Shown: positions 1-11,880, numbered from the stretch's first letter. The stretch is DNA of 64,000 nucleotides from Gari tellinella (GCA_922989275.2 OV277869.1:24376189-24440188), one strand, 5' to 3'. The notes: a model not told the origin generated them from the sequence alone. Numbers and translations: made by a program.

Positions 1-238
1 AAAGTGCATATCAAAGTCAAAAGTCAGGGCTCCGGATAAGAAGGAGTAAACTCCAGTTTTTAAACATTTTCTCCTTCATTTCTGCACCAAATCATATGGT
101 GTGACTAAAAGAGACACTTCTAATGAGTGACACTGTGGGGTTTAATGCAGAAATAAAGATTTATGTGTTTAAAATACTTCCCTTATTTGGAACTCTGAAA
201 AGCTAATTTCACAAATTGCCTTCATTTATTTTTTATAG

Positions 239-406
239 GAGCAGAAAAGAATGCGCAAAGAACTGGAGGATGAGGGCAAAGCTATGAAATCTCTGGAACA
301 CTTGCTGAAGAAGTTCCTCAAAACACAGCATCAGCAACAGACAACAAGTCAGGTTGACATGGAAACAGAAGACAGTCACTCTTGCTGGCGTGACGACAGT
401 ATATAG
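239..406 (+). CDS. Terminal exon of an unidentified plus-strand gene
   Basis: A T-rich tract ending in TATAG at 228-238 is a good splice acceptor, and the frame starting at 239 stays open for 55 codons to a TAG stop at 404-406. The encoded tail is strongly helical and charged at first (EQKRMRKELEDEGKAMKSL, then LLKKFL), followed by a polar Gln/Thr-rich stretch and an acidic end closing in WRDDSI. This looks like the end of a coiled coil with a disordered tail. The upstream exons lie left of the window, so the phase (taken as 0) and the product are unknown. I do not recognise the family. Codon usage and the acceptor make it a better coding candidate than the chance ORFs nearby. Confidence 0.6.
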   Translation, partial: EQKRMRKELEDEGKAMKSLEHLLKKFLKTQHQQQTTSQVDMETEDSHSCWRDDSI

Positions 407-850
407 GTGTAATAGCTGGACACTTGTTTGTATATGAGGAAAAGAAAGGAACTGAATACCCGAATCACTTTCGTAAGACTGTCATGATAATGGGATGTGT
501 AGTATTTATTACAGTTAAACCTCTGAAAATCGAATGCCTCTGGACTGAGAAAAGATATCGGATTAGATAGGTTACCGGTACCTGAATCAATGACATTCGT
601 AAGACTGTCGTGATAATGGGATGTGTAGTATTTATTACAGTAAAACCTGAAACTCGAATGCTTCTGGACTGAGAAATAAGATCGGGTTATATAGGTTTCT
701 GGACTGAGGAAGTTTAGCAGCCACTTGGAAGGAGTTAAATCGTCAATTATATGACCCTTTCCTTCACATTAGAGCGCTTTAACCCATTACCCCATTACCC
801 CATAGCCTGATTCTATTTTTGAAAATTTGTGAAAATAAAATATTCAGTAA
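407..850 (+). other. Probable 3' UTR with a tandem duplication
   Basis: Follows the TAG stop at 404-406. It holds two tandem copies of a roughly 125-bp unit (about 470-594 and 595-712), recognisable by TCGTAAGACTGTC, GGGATGTGTAGTATTTATTA and CTGGACTGAGAAA in each. AATAAA at about 834-839 is a possible polyadenylation signal. The CAGT-AAACCT start of the inner unit resembles pogo-type transposon ends, so part may be transposon-derived. Confidence 0.45.
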
Positions 851-1345
851 TGTGTTGAAATTAAGTTTCAGCTTAAAGCAAGATGAATGTAAAGCATGCT
901 GCTTTACTTACAACTAGCTTTACGTGGTCACCTGTTTTCAAAACTACAAAATGTACTGCCATGCTAGCCATCAACATAAACCTATGGCAGAAGACTATTG
1001 AAGCATTTGCGTGTTTACACGTTTTATTGATCTTATAATATCTATTACTTTACATGTTTTTTTGGCTGACTCAATACACTAGTTTCATGTAGAATTATTA
1101 CTTTATTAAAATTTTGAGAAGACATATGATCTTGTTTTTTAGTAATGTCAATATGCGTTTTCCCTGTATGAGTTGAAAAAAGCATGTTTATGCCACGCTA
1201 CAAAGTAGTGCATGGCATATAGTGTTACCCATATTTGTACATCTGAAGCTTTAAAAAGAGGATTTCACTTTAGCTCTGTTGTTGACATTGACATGATACA
1301 TTGCAGGTTAGTTCAGATTTTATCCCTTTGACCATCACTAGCTTT
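761..1345. other. Gene-free spacer with degraded TTAA-MITE fragments
   Basis: No ORF or exon found. Pieces at about 778-815 (TTAACCCATTACCCCATAGCC) and about 895-955 (GCTTTACTTAC, CACCTGTTTTCAAAACTA) match the ends and middle of the TTAA-flanked MITE family found intact elsewhere here, with the inside lost. The rest is AT-rich and unassigned. Confidence 0.4.
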
Positions 1346-3935
1346 GTTAGCTCACCTGAGCCAAAGGCTCAAGGTGAGCTATTGGGATGGCCCTGTGTCC
1401 GGCGTCGTGCGTATGTGCGTCGTCGTTAACAATTGCTTCAAATGACATCTCCTCCTATACCCCTTGACAGAATTCAACCAAACGTTACAGAAATGTACCT
1501 GGGGTCAAGCTCTTTCAAATTTGTTCAAAGAATTAAAAACAATGCAGAACTCTGGTTGCCATGGCAACCAAATTGAAAAAATAAGGAAATCTTAAAAAAT
1601 CTTCTTGTCAAAAACTGCAAGGGCCAGAGCTTAGATATTTGGCACATAGCATCATCTACAGGTCCTCTATCAAGTTTGTTCAAATTATGCCACAGGGGTC
1701 AAAATTGGCCCCGCCCCGGGAGTCACAGTTTTACAAAGAGTTATATAGTGAAATTTTCAAACGTCTTCTGCTCTGAAACTAATATGGCCAGAGCTTTGAT
1801 ATTTGGCATGGAGACACTTCTAGATGTCCTTTACCAAAATTGTTCAAATGGTTGTGGTCTGTTGCATAACTAGGTCACAGGAGCTAAAAATAGATTTTTT
1901 CAATGAAAACTTAAAAAATCTTCTTGTCTGAAACTACAAGGGCCAAAGCTTAGATATTTGGCACATAGAATCGCCTACAGGTTCTCTATCAAGTTTGCTC
2001 AAATTATGCCCCTTGGGTCAAAATTTGCCCGGCCCCGGGGGTCAAGGTTTTACATAGAGTTATATAGTGAAATTTTCATACATCTTCTTCTCTGAAACTA
2101 ATATGGCCAGAGCTTTGATATTTGGCATAGTGACACTTCTAGATGTCCTATACCGAAATTGTACAAATGGTTCTGGTCCGTTGCATAACTAGGTCACAGG
2201 AGCTAAAAATAGATTTATTCAGTGAAAACTTAAAAAATCTTCTTGTCTAAAACTACAAGGGCCAGAGCTTAGATATATGGCTAATATCATCGCCTACAGG
2301 TCCTCTATTAAGTTTGTTTAAATTATGCCCCTTGGGTCAAAATTGGCCCCGCCCCGGGAGTCACTGTTTTACATAGAGTTATATAGTGAAATTTTCAAAC
2401 ATCTTCTTCTCTGAAACTAATATGGCCAGAGCTTTTATATTTTGTATGGTGACACTTTTAAATATACTTTACATATTTTGTTCAAATTGTTCCGGTCTGT
2501 TGCATATCTAGGTCAGTCCTGGACATAAATCAATATCTCCATTTTTAGCTCACCTGAGCCAAAGGCTCAAGGTGAGCTATTGGGATGGCCCTGTGTCCGT
2601 TGTCCGTCGTCGTTAACAATTGCTTCAAATGACATCTCCTCCTATACCCCTTGACAGATTTCAACCAAACTTTACAGAAATGTTCCTTGGGTCAAGCTCT
2701 TTCAAATTTCTTCAAAGAATTAAAAACATGTAGAACTCTGGTTGCCATGGCAACCAAAGTGAAAAAATAAGGAAATCTTAAAACATCTTCTAGTCTGAAA
2801 CTACAAGGTCCAGAGCTTAGATATTTGGCACATAGCATCATCTATAGGTCCTCTATCAAGTTTGTTCAAATTATGCCCCTGGGGTCAAAATTGGCCCAGC
2901 CCCGGGGGTCACAGTTTTACATAGAGTTATATAGTGAAATTTTCAAACGTCTTCTTCTCTGGAACTAATATGGCCAGAGCCTTGATATTTGGCATGGTTA
3001 CACTTCTAGATGTCCTATACCAAAATTGTTCAAATGGTTCTGGTCGGTTGCATAACTAGGTCACAGGAGCTAAAAATAGATTTTTTCGATGAAAACTTAA
3101 AAAATCTTCTTCTCTGAAACTGCAAGGGTCAGAGCTTAGATATTTGGCACATAGCATTGCCTACAGGTCCTTTATCAAGTTTGTTCAAATTATACCCCTG
3201 GGGTCAAAATTGGCCCCGCCCTGTGGGTCACTGTTTTACATAGAGTTATATAGTGAAATTTTCTAATGTCGTTTTCTCTGAAACTAATATGGCCAGGGCT
3301 TTGATATTAGGCATGGTGACATTTCTAGAGGTCCTATACAAAAATTGTTCAAATGGTTCTGGTCGGTTGCATAACAAGGTCACAGGAGCTAAAAATAGAT
3401 TTTTTTTTCAATGAAACCTTAAAAAATCTTCTGCTCTGAAACTACAAGGGCCTTAGCTTAGATATTTGACACATAGCATCACATACTGGTCCTCTATCAG
3501 GTTTGAAATTATGCCCCTTGAGTCAAAATTGGCCCCGCCCCGGGGGTCACAGTTTTACATAGAGTTATATATTGAAATTTTCAAACGTCTTCTTCTCCGA
3601 AACTAATATGGCCAGAGCTTTGATATTCAGCATGGTGACACTTCTAGATATCCTTTACCTATTTTGTTCAATTGGTTTCAGTCTGTTGCATATGTAGGTC
3701 ACAGGAGTTAAAAATAGATTTTTTTTCAATGGAAACTTACAAAAATCTTCTTGTCTAAAACCCTTCTACCCTGATCTTAGATATTTGGCACATAGCATTA
3801 TCTACAGGTCCTCTTACAAGATTGTTCAAATTATGCCCCTCGGGTAAAAAATGACCCCTACCTGGACATAAATAATTATCTCCATTTTGTCAGTTATTCT
3901 CAGGTGAGCGAATTATGCCCCATGGAGCTCTTGTT
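1346..3935 (+). repeat. AGCTCACCTGAG-type dispersed repeat, two head modules
   Basis: Begins with an AGCTCACCTGAG hairpin (GAGCCAAAGGCTCAAGGTGAGCT) and a GTCCG-rich stretch, which recur at about 2547, so two heads share one body or two elements are fused. The body has repeated units of roughly 450-500 bp carrying CAAGGGCCAGAGCTTAGATAT, GGCCCCGCCCCGGG and GGTCACAGGAGCTAAAAATA. It ends near 3900-3935 with CAGGTGAGCGAATTATGCCCC and CTCTTGTTTTTAG. Repeats of this design are very common in bivalve genomes. No transposase is visible. Small ORFs inside are not credible genes. Confidence 0.8.
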
Positions 3936-4925
3936 TTTAGCTCACCTGAACACGAAGTGCTCATGGTGAGCTATTGTGACCGTGCTGTGTCCGGAGTCGG
4001 CGTCCGTCGTCCGTAAACTTTTCCTTGTGAACACTCTAGAGGCCACACTTTTGAGCTAAACTTCATCAAACTTGCTCCAAATGTTGGTCCTGACAAAATC
4101 TAGGTCAAGTTTGAAAGTGGGTTATGTGGGATCAATAAATAGGTCATTAGGTCAAATCATAGAAAAACTTGTGAACACTCTTGAGACCACAATTTCAGGT
4201 CAAACTTCATCAAACTTGCTCCAAATGTTGTTCTAAAAAAATCTAGGTCAAGTTCGAAAGTGGGTCAAAATGTAGGTCACTAGGTATAATCATAGAAAAC
4301 CCTTGTGAACACTTTAGAGACCACAATTGTGGACCAATCTTCAACACACTTGCTCCAAATGTTGTTCTTGATAAAATCTAGGTAAACTTTAAAAGTGGGT
4401 CATGTGGGGTCAAAAGGAAGGTCACTAGGTCAAATCATATAAAAACCTTATGAACACTCTAGAGACCACAATTTTGGGTCAAACTTCATCAAACTTGCTC
4501 CAAATGTTGTTCTTGACATAATCGATTTCAGTTCGAAAATGGGTCATAAGGGGTTAAAAAGTAGGTCATTAGGTCAAATCTTAAAAAAAATTGTGAACAC
4601 TCTAGAGGCCACACTTTTGGGCAAATCGTCACTAAACTTGCTCCAAATGTTGTTCTTGACAAAATCTAGGTCAAGTTCGAAAGTGGGTCATGTGAGGTCA
4701 AAAAGTAGGTCACTAGGTCAAATCATAGCCAAAACTTGTGAACATTCTAGATGCCACAGTGTTTACACTATAGCGTCTAGAATCAGTGAATATATGACAA
4801 ACTATATATTTATATATGACTTTAAGTCCTCAGATGATTTGGGTTATGGGCGAAATCCAAATATAAAACTATTTAGTTCATTTTACTCAGGGGAGGGATA
4901 AAGGGTCATCATGATCCTCTTGTTC
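3936..4925 (+). repeat. Second AGCTCACCTGA-type repeat with about 170-bp internal units
   Basis: Starts directly after the previous element with AGCTCACCTGAACACGAAGT and a GTCCG-rich head. The body repeats a unit of roughly 165-180 bp at least five times, with CTTGTGAACACTCTAGAG, AAACTTGCTCCAAATGTTG and AAATCTAGGTCAAGTT. It closes near 4885-4925 with a CAGGGGAGGGATAAAGGGTC tail and CTCTTGTTC. The 120-codon ORF at 4539-4901 is read-through of this array. Confidence 0.75.
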
Positions 4926-5135
4926 TTTTAACCATTTCACTGACATGACTTCATCCATTGTTAGTTTTTTTATTTCTCTATTTTAGTACTTATGATTAGG
5001 ATACAAACTGTTTGCAAATAAACATAACTTTTGGTAAGGTAAAGACGCGTTTAATATTATGGACCAAGTATTGCAGTTGCGATTCAGATATTGAGACATC
5101 TTCGTGATTTAAGTTACATGAATGACCCCATTTTT

Positions 5136-6075
5136 AGCTCGCCTGTTGGTAGAACAGCAGAGCTAATGTCATACCCCCGGCGTGAGTGAGCGTGAGCGTG
5201 GTCAGGTTAAAGTTTTTTGGACGGGTTGTTTTAAAGCTTAATACTTGTGCTAGGGTTATGATATTTGTATGGAGGTTCATTTGGGGTTAAACATTGATGT
5301 TATGATGTTGGAATTTAAAAATAATTTTAATTTATGTCAATTTTCGACATGTTTTAGACATAGGTTTTTTGACTACAAATTACAAGGTTAAAGTTTTTTG
5401 GACGGGTTGTTTTAAAGTTTAATACTTGTGCTAGGGTTATGAAATTTTGTATGGAGGTTTATTTGGGGTTAAACATTGATGTTATGATGTTGGAATTTAA
5501 AAATAATTTAAAGATTTGTCAATTTTTGACATGTTTTGGACTTAGGTTTTTCGACTACAAATCACCAGTTAAAGTTTTTTGGACGGGTTGTTTTAAAGTT
5601 CAATACTTGTGCTAGGGTGCTTTAATTTTGTTTGGAGGTTCATTAGGGGTCAAACATTGATGTTATGAAGTTGAAATTTAAAAATAATTTTAATTTTTGT
5701 AAATATTCGACACGATTTGGACTCAGGTGTTTCCTACTAAACACCAGGTTAAAGTTTTTTGGACGGGTTGTTTTATAGTTTAATACTTGTGCTAAGGTGC
5801 TGAAATTTTGTATGGAGGTTCATTAGGTGTTAAACATTGATGTTATGTAGTTGAAATTTAAAAATAATTTTAATATTTGTCAATTTTTGACACGATTTGG
5901 ACTTAGTTGTTTTGACTACAAATCACCAGGTTAAAGGTTGCACGGGTTGTTTTAAAGTTTAATATAACTACATTTAGGCTCAACATTAAACTAATAATCC
6001 TTCTAAACTGAAAATTGATTTGCTTTCGATACAAGATGGTTTTTTTAGACTTAAACTTTAAACAGGCGAGCATCA
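5136..6075 (+). repeat. AGCTCGCCTG-type repeat with about 180-bp tandem units
   Basis: Opens with TTTTTAGCTCGCCTGTTGGTA and ends near 6060-6072 with the complementary AAACAGGCGAGCA, so the ends form an inverted pair. Inside, five units share GTTTTTTGGACGGGTTGTTT, TACTTGTGCTAGGG, GGAGGTTCATT and TTAAACATTGATGTTATG. The layout parallels the CACCTGAG elements. No protein-coding content. Confidence 0.75.
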
Positions 6076-6916
6076 GGTGGCTTTGACACCCATTTCTGGT
6101 TAAAGTCATTGTGACAATCACTCATCTCTGAATTCCAATTTCCATGAGAGTAAGCCTTCCAGCTGACTTGCAAAAGATTGGAGGTTCTACCCAGTTGTTT
6201 ATTTGTACCCATAAGTGTATAAAGGACATCTTAGGTCTTCCTCCACCTGTATTTAGCTGGATGTTTCGATATGACTGAAATAGAAGCGACTTTGAATTCT
6301 AGGTTTTCGAGCTTTTATCACTTTTGGACTGCTGGTAAATTCCGCAACTTTACAGACAAACGCCACATCAGTACTATCAGTACTTTGATTATCATGATGC
6401 AATTAAAACAAATCCATTGAAACCTACCTTAACACATATACATCATTATCAAACTGTGCATCTGTCAAGAGTACGTGTGTCTTATGCAAACAATGTAGAC
6501 CAAGATCAAATACAAAAACAGACATTTCCTGCAGGATTACTTGCATTTCGGGCAGACGCAATGTGAAGGGAGATGGGGCTTATCAGCAGAGTCAAATGGT
6601 CAAGCTTAGGTTAATTGCCAGTTTTATTACCCAACAGATAATCAAGGCATGACTGCATGTGGAGATTCTGTCCAGGAATAGAAGATAATACCATGATCAT
6701 TTCTGATCGTCTTTGGAGTATGTTGTCTATAGACTGTGGGTAGGACATGCAAGCCGAAGTCACTAGCCTCGAACACTCTCAGGAATCGGGAAGCCCAGCG
6801 GTGTATATCAAATAAAAAGCTCACTGACTGAATGATTGACGAGTGGAGTTCCGTCTTAGAAAAAATCCCAAACCTACCCAAACAATTTGAAATAACCCAA
6901 AACTACATCAATGCTT
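6076..6916. other. Gene-free spacer
   Basis: No exon, RNA gene or clear repeat boundary recognised. Short ORFs on the minus strand lack splice context and compositional support. Confidence 0.4.
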
Positions 6917-7450
6917 TAAAGTGACTCGCAACCGGATGGTGTATTTGCAAAAATAAAAGAAATACTCAAATAAAACCAAATGTGTAGCATTATCATGCAT
7001 TAGAAAAATATGATCAGTTTAAAAACATCCTTAAGAAAGGTCTTCACATCTTATTTTTTGAGATATTTTCAATCCTTTTATCCATTGCGTCGAAAGACGC
7101 TATAGAAATTGATCACGGGCTCAGACATAAACCAGAGCCGAATTAACTACTCTCCATCGCTACACACTGAAGTACGTTAAATCGTTCCCAAAGATATGAA
7201 TAAGCCTGTGGTCGAGTGGTCTAAGGGGTTGCATTTTTTCTATTCTGTCCCCGCATTCCAGGTTCGAATCCCACCTAAGCTCAATCATTATTTTCATTGA
7301 AATGCATTTTTTAAACTGAATTTCTCATCCTTAACTAATTCTTATCCGCTCATATAAGCGTTTGACATATATTTACAAATTACTTTTTTTAATGCTTAAT
7401 CTGGTTGCTAGTCTCTTTAATATCTAATCAAATAAAGCTTATACGTGACG
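6917..7450 (+). repeat. GCAACCGG-family dispersed element with tRNA-like core
   Basis: Begins TTTAAAGTGACTCGCAACCGG and contains a tRNA-like stretch at 7203-7285: A-box-like TGGTCGAGTGGTCTAAGGGG and B-box GGTTCGAATCCC. The same parts appear in reverse at 11063-11400, and the leading end recurs in reverse at 14560-14753. The tRNA-like segment is best read as a SINE-type head, not a working tRNA, because the anticodon arm is disrupted by TTTTTTCTATTCTG. Confidence 0.55.
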
Positions 7451-8064
7451 AATTGAAGTTAAAATAATTAAAAATGCTATATAAGTTTATTTTGGGTTAC
7501 TTTTTTTTCTGATGAAGAAGGTCTTGGTGAACAATTTGACACCCCTGAAAATGTGTCCTGTTGGGGTTGCGAGGTAGGCTAAATTAGCCCCCGGGGTATT
7601 AAGGAGCTATAGTAGTTTGAGTTATTTTTCAGTTGTTTTGGTACATTTGGAGAGGTTTGGGGTCTTTAGACGGACCGGACGGTAGACGAAGTTAGTTATA
7701 CCATATACTCACTTTAACAGCACATGGAACAACTCTAATGCAATGGACTAACCGTAACATTTATTAGAACATATAACTGTTTACCCTCTTGTTCTAAATA
7801 GGAAAGTATATCTTTTGACCTTTCCTCGCAAATTATGACTCGAGCTACGTCCTCGTTGCAATATCCCTTGGAAATACCAGAACACTCTATTCTATACTTG
7901 GTAGCCATACAAGATCGAAATTCCACTCTCGAATGAATAGGTTTAGCGTGAAAATATCACCAATTAATTGTAACTCACCCCTTTTTGTAGATTTTCTTGT
8001 CTACTGGTCGCTCTGATTTCCTTGCAAAAATGGCGTTTCCCGCTTTCATGACAAACAATTCGAA
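7451..8064. other. Gene-free spacer
   Basis: No supported gene. The 63-codon minus ORF at 7735-7926 has no recognisable domain and no splice context. Confidence 0.35.
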
Positions 8065-8312
8065 CTTAGATCTTAGAACTTAGAACTTAGATCTTAGATG
8101 TTAACCCGGAAAAAATTCGAACTTAGAAGTTAGAAGTTAGAACTTAGGTGTTAGAACTTAGAACTTGGGTCTTAGATTTTAGATGTTCCCAGGCAACAAT
8201 TCGAACTTAGAAGCTAGAAGTTATATCTTAGATCTTAGATATTCCGGCAACAATTCGAACTTAAGACTTAGAACTTAAGTTCGAATTAATGCCTTCTAAC
8301 TTCTATCTCAAA
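8058..8312 (+). repeat. Nested AGAACTT / TTCGAACTTAGA tandem array
   Basis: Heptamer-like AGAACTT, AGATCTT and AGAAGTT units alternate for about 250 bp. A higher-order unit of roughly 70-85 bp is marked by CAATTCGAACTTAGA (near 8065, 8113, 8196, 8251) and the spacer GGCAACAATTCGAACTTA. The array ends in AACTTAAGTTCGAATTAA. No coding content. Confidence 0.75.
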
Positions 8313-8589
8313 GGGCCTCAATGGACTTCCGTACGTTTGTGATATTATATGTGGATGTTCAGTTGTCATATGATTAACGCATATAAAAACTATGCATCCA
8401 TTTGCGATGAAGAAACATTATCAATAAATTATATGTTTGTAATGCTGTTTGTTGTTATTCTTGCACTGCCTAGAAGTCTTATAATAGAAATGAGATTTAC
8501 AACGCAATTTGATATGTATACAATTACGTGGGAATTAAAATGTGTTTATCACATAATTTGCGGTCTGGGAGTTGCATAAAGCGAGTGTA

Positions 8590-8955
8590 TAAATATCGTA
8601 ATCCACTAGTGGAATATCGTTTTTTGGGCTCCGGCCCAACTTGTTCGTCCACAAGCGCTGCATGTAGCGGGACGCCAGATGACGTCATTTACTATGACGT
8701 TAACGTTAACAACGTAACGTTTGGCGGAAATTCTATATAGCGGAGGATCTAAAAACTACGGCTTCAATTAATTTTATAGGTGCTTAAACTTGTTATATGA
8801 TAAATAGAATATCACATTCGTGCTCATTATTTATCATTCTTAATAAACTCGTTGACTAAAATGAATATGACGCTCGCCAAGGCTCGCGTCATATTATTTT
8901 AGTAAACTCGTTTATTAAAAATGATAAATAATGAGCACTCATACAATATCCTCTA
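8590..8955. mobile_element. Foldback element with about 55-bp arms
   Basis: GTGCTCATTATTTATCATT near 8820 and its complement ending near 8937 frame a stem that includes TAAACTCGTT, TGACTAAAATGAATATGACGC and a GCCAAGGC loop. The left flank (8590-8760: GCGCTGCATGTAGCGGGACG, TGACGTCATTTACTATGACG) matches in reverse the flanks of the foldbacks near 31.3-31.5 and 56.9-57.05 kb, so it belongs to one dispersed family. Confidence 0.65.
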
Positions 8956-9039
8956 TTTAAACTGATAAGAAATAATAATTTAAGCATTTTGTGTGACCAA
9001 TATACCTATTGTTAAGCCTCAACTATCGTCGAGCATACA

Positions 9040-9135
9040 GTGTACCTATGAAGAGTATACTTGTACAATGCAAACCGTGTAGGCGCCTTAAGGAGCACTT
9101 ATATCATGATCTACACTGTTTGCTATTTTGCAATT
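9040..9135. repeat. Short palindromic repeat (CAAACAGTGTA type)
   Basis: GAAGAGTATACTTGTACAAT and GCAAACCGTGTA are followed, after a GGCGCCTTAAGGAGC centre, by GATCTACACTGTTTGC. The same plan occurs at 37675-37770, 49275-49360 and 60905-60990. Confidence 0.55.
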
Positions 9136-9186
9136 TATTGTTAGAATCTGCCCTAAATTTTCCAAAATACTAAATTTGCATATAAA

Positions 9187-9402
9187 CCCTTTACTCCATA
9201 TCCTGTTTATATTTTTTGAAGACAAGTGACCACCTAAAGAAACAAAATGTTTACTTTGGACGCATTTTACTTCACTTTCAACCTGCTCTAAGTTATATCA
9301 TCTGCTAGGATAGTGAATTTGTTTTACGATACTTATTCATGACTAAATAAAGAGGAACTATTTTTTAGTGGAGGAATAACTAAGTATGTATGGGATAATG
9401 GG
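9187..9402. mobile_element. TTAA-type MITE copy
   Basis: Begins CCCTTTACTCCATATCCTG and ends GGGATAATGGG followed by TTAA (9403-9406). The inside carries ACTTTCAACCTGCTCTAAG and CGGAGGAATAA-like motifs of the family defined at 51895-52136. The left TTAA is decayed to ATAAA. Confidence 0.6.
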
Positions 9403-9540
9403 TTAAAACTTAAAGTTTTCACAGGTAGATGGTTAAGGCCACATTGACACTCAAAATGTATGTATCCCACTTGGTGTTTTACCATTTCTTTGCTGATGTG
9501 ACCATAGAGTGTAATCCACTTTTGAAACAATGACAAGTTT

Positions 9541-9766
9541 ACTTTATGTTTGTCTTGCGTGTTGTTTTCTATTTAGTGTGTAGGTGAAGGAATGATATTG
9601 CGGGCGCGCGTGCGTGCGTGCGTGCGTGTGTGTGTGTGTGTGTTTGTTATGGTATGACTGTGTGTGTGTTTTGCTTGAGAGGTGGGTGTATTGTTTGTGT
9701 TGCGTTTCCTGCTCGAGTCTTTCGTATTTATTATTATGATATTAGGGTTGGTTTTCATTAAAAGTC
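9541..9766 (+). mobile_element. 3'-end-only copy of the 21.9-kb retroelement
   Basis: ACTTTATGTTTGTCTTGCGTG, TTTGTTATGGTATGACTGTG and GTGTTGCGTTTCCTGC match 23127-23302, the tail of the retroelement that encodes the reverse transcriptase fragment, in the same order and orientation. Extreme 5' truncation is usual for target-primed insertion. A (CGTG)n/(TG)n microsatellite fills 9601-9645. Confidence 0.65.
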
Positions 9767-10310
9767 ATTCAAACAATATATGATCCTTCATAAGCCCCAC
9801 TTTCGACTAGGGTCTATATACTGTCTGTAAAATACATACATGTTTTCTGGTTTCCAGCATTGAAACCCATTAAAAATGTTTTACAAATTTATTCAATAGA
9901 CGGGACAGACAATCCGATTCCATATATCCGCTAACATCGTTTCGGGGTAGCGTTGTATAATCATTATTCTAACATGACACGCGTTTTTGTCACTATCAAA
10001 ACATAGGAAACTCATCGTGGTATATCTGAGACGTTTTACAACGCTCTTCCCTACCCCGCTCCTCCCGCGGTTAAATGGCGTGACAAATCTCATGCATTCA
10101 TACGTTACCATGTTTGAAAGTTCTTACGTTATTCCTACAGTCCGTAAAGACCACATACTTTTAACCAGTCAAGTTACTGCCATTTCCCAATTGTTCTTTC
10201 TTGTTTCACGTAATGTTTGCTCTATGCCAGCTGGTTGGTCGGTAAATATGTATTGTGTGTGCGAAATTTTCTGCGTCGTAACTTTGCTGTTGGGTGTTAG
10301 ATTCTTGAAA
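9767..10310. other. Gene-free stretch, left flank of a foldback
   Basis: An open frame of 163 codons (9987-10478, plus) overlaps this stretch and the foldback that follows. It has no recognisable domain and runs into the hairpin stem, so it is treated as chance. Confidence 0.35.
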
Positions 10311-10419
10311 ATGCTGCGGGAAAAATTATTCGGTCTGAAAACTGCGTCAACTGAGGAAATAAGTATGAAACATTTGATTTCCTTTCTAATTACTTTCTTT
10401 AAAATCGAAATAATCTATG

Positions 10420-10570
10420 TTCTACCGTTGTTAAAAGGTACTTTACAACGATTGATCGTTTTGCTGCGCAGAAATTGAACAATCAGGCCTTCGGCCTTAG
10501 TGGTCAATTTCTGCGCATCACAACTCCCAACCGTTGTAAAAACCCGCTTATCTACGGTAGAACAAATATT
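10420..10570. mobile_element. Foldback with GGCCTTCGGCC centre
   Basis: Stem GCTGCGCAGAAATTGA pairs with TCAATTTCTGCGCA around the centre GGCCTTCGGCC at about 10487-10497. Outer parts (TTCTACCGTTGTTAAAA and ACGGTAGAAC) pair imperfectly. No ORF explains the symmetry. Confidence 0.6.
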
Positions 10571-11205
10571 ATTTCTTAAATAGAACCCGAGTATTTGAGC
10601 ACCAAACATACGTCCTAATAAAATGTCTCCGATTTCCAATTTCTTGTTGTTACAACCAAAACGTATGAAAGGCCCGAAACAATATCTGCCCTGAAATAAG
10701 GGAAATAAAGTCCCTTTAACCATTTTGCTGCCATTCATAACGTAAAAACCCGCCTAACAAAATCGTTGATATGCTATCGTCTACTTATATTTGGCGTCTG
10801 TTTTTATTGATAGTTTAGTTTAAACATATTTTATTCCATAAATATACATAGTTTTTATTGATAAAATTTGAAATTTTAAGCGTTTTTTAAGCTATGAAAT
10901 ATTAATGTGAGTGTTGAACAGATTGTATCCTGATCAGACGCATGGTCACTCGGCGTCTCATTTGGATCAAACTATTTACATACGCTAGTGTTTAAGATCC
11001 TGACAGCGAAAGAGTAAAATAATACAATTTTGCGCTATTTTAGAACATTTGTATTTTCTTTTAAAGAGGCTCGCAACCGGATTAAGCATTAAAATAGTAA
11101 TTTGTAATATATGTCAAATGCTTATATAATGGGTAAGATTTAGTTTAGGTTAATAAATTCTGTTAAAAAATGCATTTAAAAAAAAAGAAGAAGAGTCTCT
11201 GGTGG

Positions 11206-11290
11206 GATTCGAACCCGTGACCCTCCATGCGGAGACAAATATGAAAAATGAGGACGCGCCTTTATCCACTCGCCTACGGGCGCTCTCTCT
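11206..11290 (-). repeat. tRNA-like SINE head
   Basis: On the minus strand the region reads AGGCGAGTGGATAAAGGCGC (A-box-like) and, some 45 bases on, GGGTTCGAATCCCACC (B box). The same flanks (CGGGCTCAGACATAAACCCGA upstream, ATGCATTTTTTAACAGAATT downstream) surround the tRNA-like part at 7203-7285, so it is a repeat copy and not a tRNA gene. Confidence 0.55.
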
Positions 11291-11679
11291 ATATATGGTA
11301 GCGAAATAACGTACTTCACTGGTAGCGATTTATAGAACATTATTCGGCTCGGGTTTATGTCTGAGCCCGTGTGGAGAATTAAAGGGAAATGGACAGCTGG
11401 TGATAAATATCTTTTAAATGAAAGATATTGAAAAAAAATCGCCTTCTGCCTTTGAAATTTTGAAAAATAATAAAAAATGAAGTAGTTAGAGCCGTTTAAA
11501 CTTTGTGATATATGACTGTGCAAGCGACCATGGGGGCCGCCATTTTGTTTACCTGTGTGACGTAACTAAGGCCTTCCGCGACCTTCCGGTTATAGCGAGT
11601 CTAACCGGGAATGCCGTAGAGTGCGCGGAATTTACATCGATAACATTAATAAACTGAAATACTGAGAAAAATTGGGCAT

Positions 11680-11880
11680 GTGGAGGAAGGTAAAAACACT
11701 TTAGAACTTCAGTGTTACGATTTCGATCCTAAATTATCAGAGAATGTAATATTAGAAGACAGAGACTACGACGGGTCGGGCGAAGAGAAAGCGCATTCGC
11801 CGGACGAATTTGCGACTGCAATACTTGTGTATAAATGCCTACAAAGGAGGTTAATACTTGCTGAAGAACAAATGAAATGA
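11680..11880 (+). pseudogene. Short ORF of unknown function, possible exon remnant
   Basis: 66 codons beginning MEEGKNTLELQCYDFDP, with an acidic middle (LEDRDYDGSGEEK) and a helical end (ATAILVYKCLQRRLILAEEQ). Composition is more protein-like than the surrounding chance ORFs. The CYDFDP-type start faintly recalls N-terminal regions of the P2X7-like zinc-binding proteins that are numerous in aquatic invertebrates, but no zinc-binding Cys pattern is present, so this is a guess. It lies inside the candidate 3.7-kb element. Confidence 0.25.

Noticed and set aside
4539..4901. 120-codon ORF
   Set aside because: Lies in the tandem body of an AGCTCACC-type repeat; the units translate into repeated nonsense.
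7203..7285. tRNA gene (also considered at 11206-11290, 24915-25015 and 50050-50130)
   Set aside because: A- and B-box motifs are present, but the arms do not fold cleanly and the flanks are shared between copies, as expected of SINEs.
9987..10478. 163-codon plus-strand ORF
   Set aside because: Hydrophobic mixed peptide with no domain; it ends inside a foldback stem and has no homologous partner in the window.
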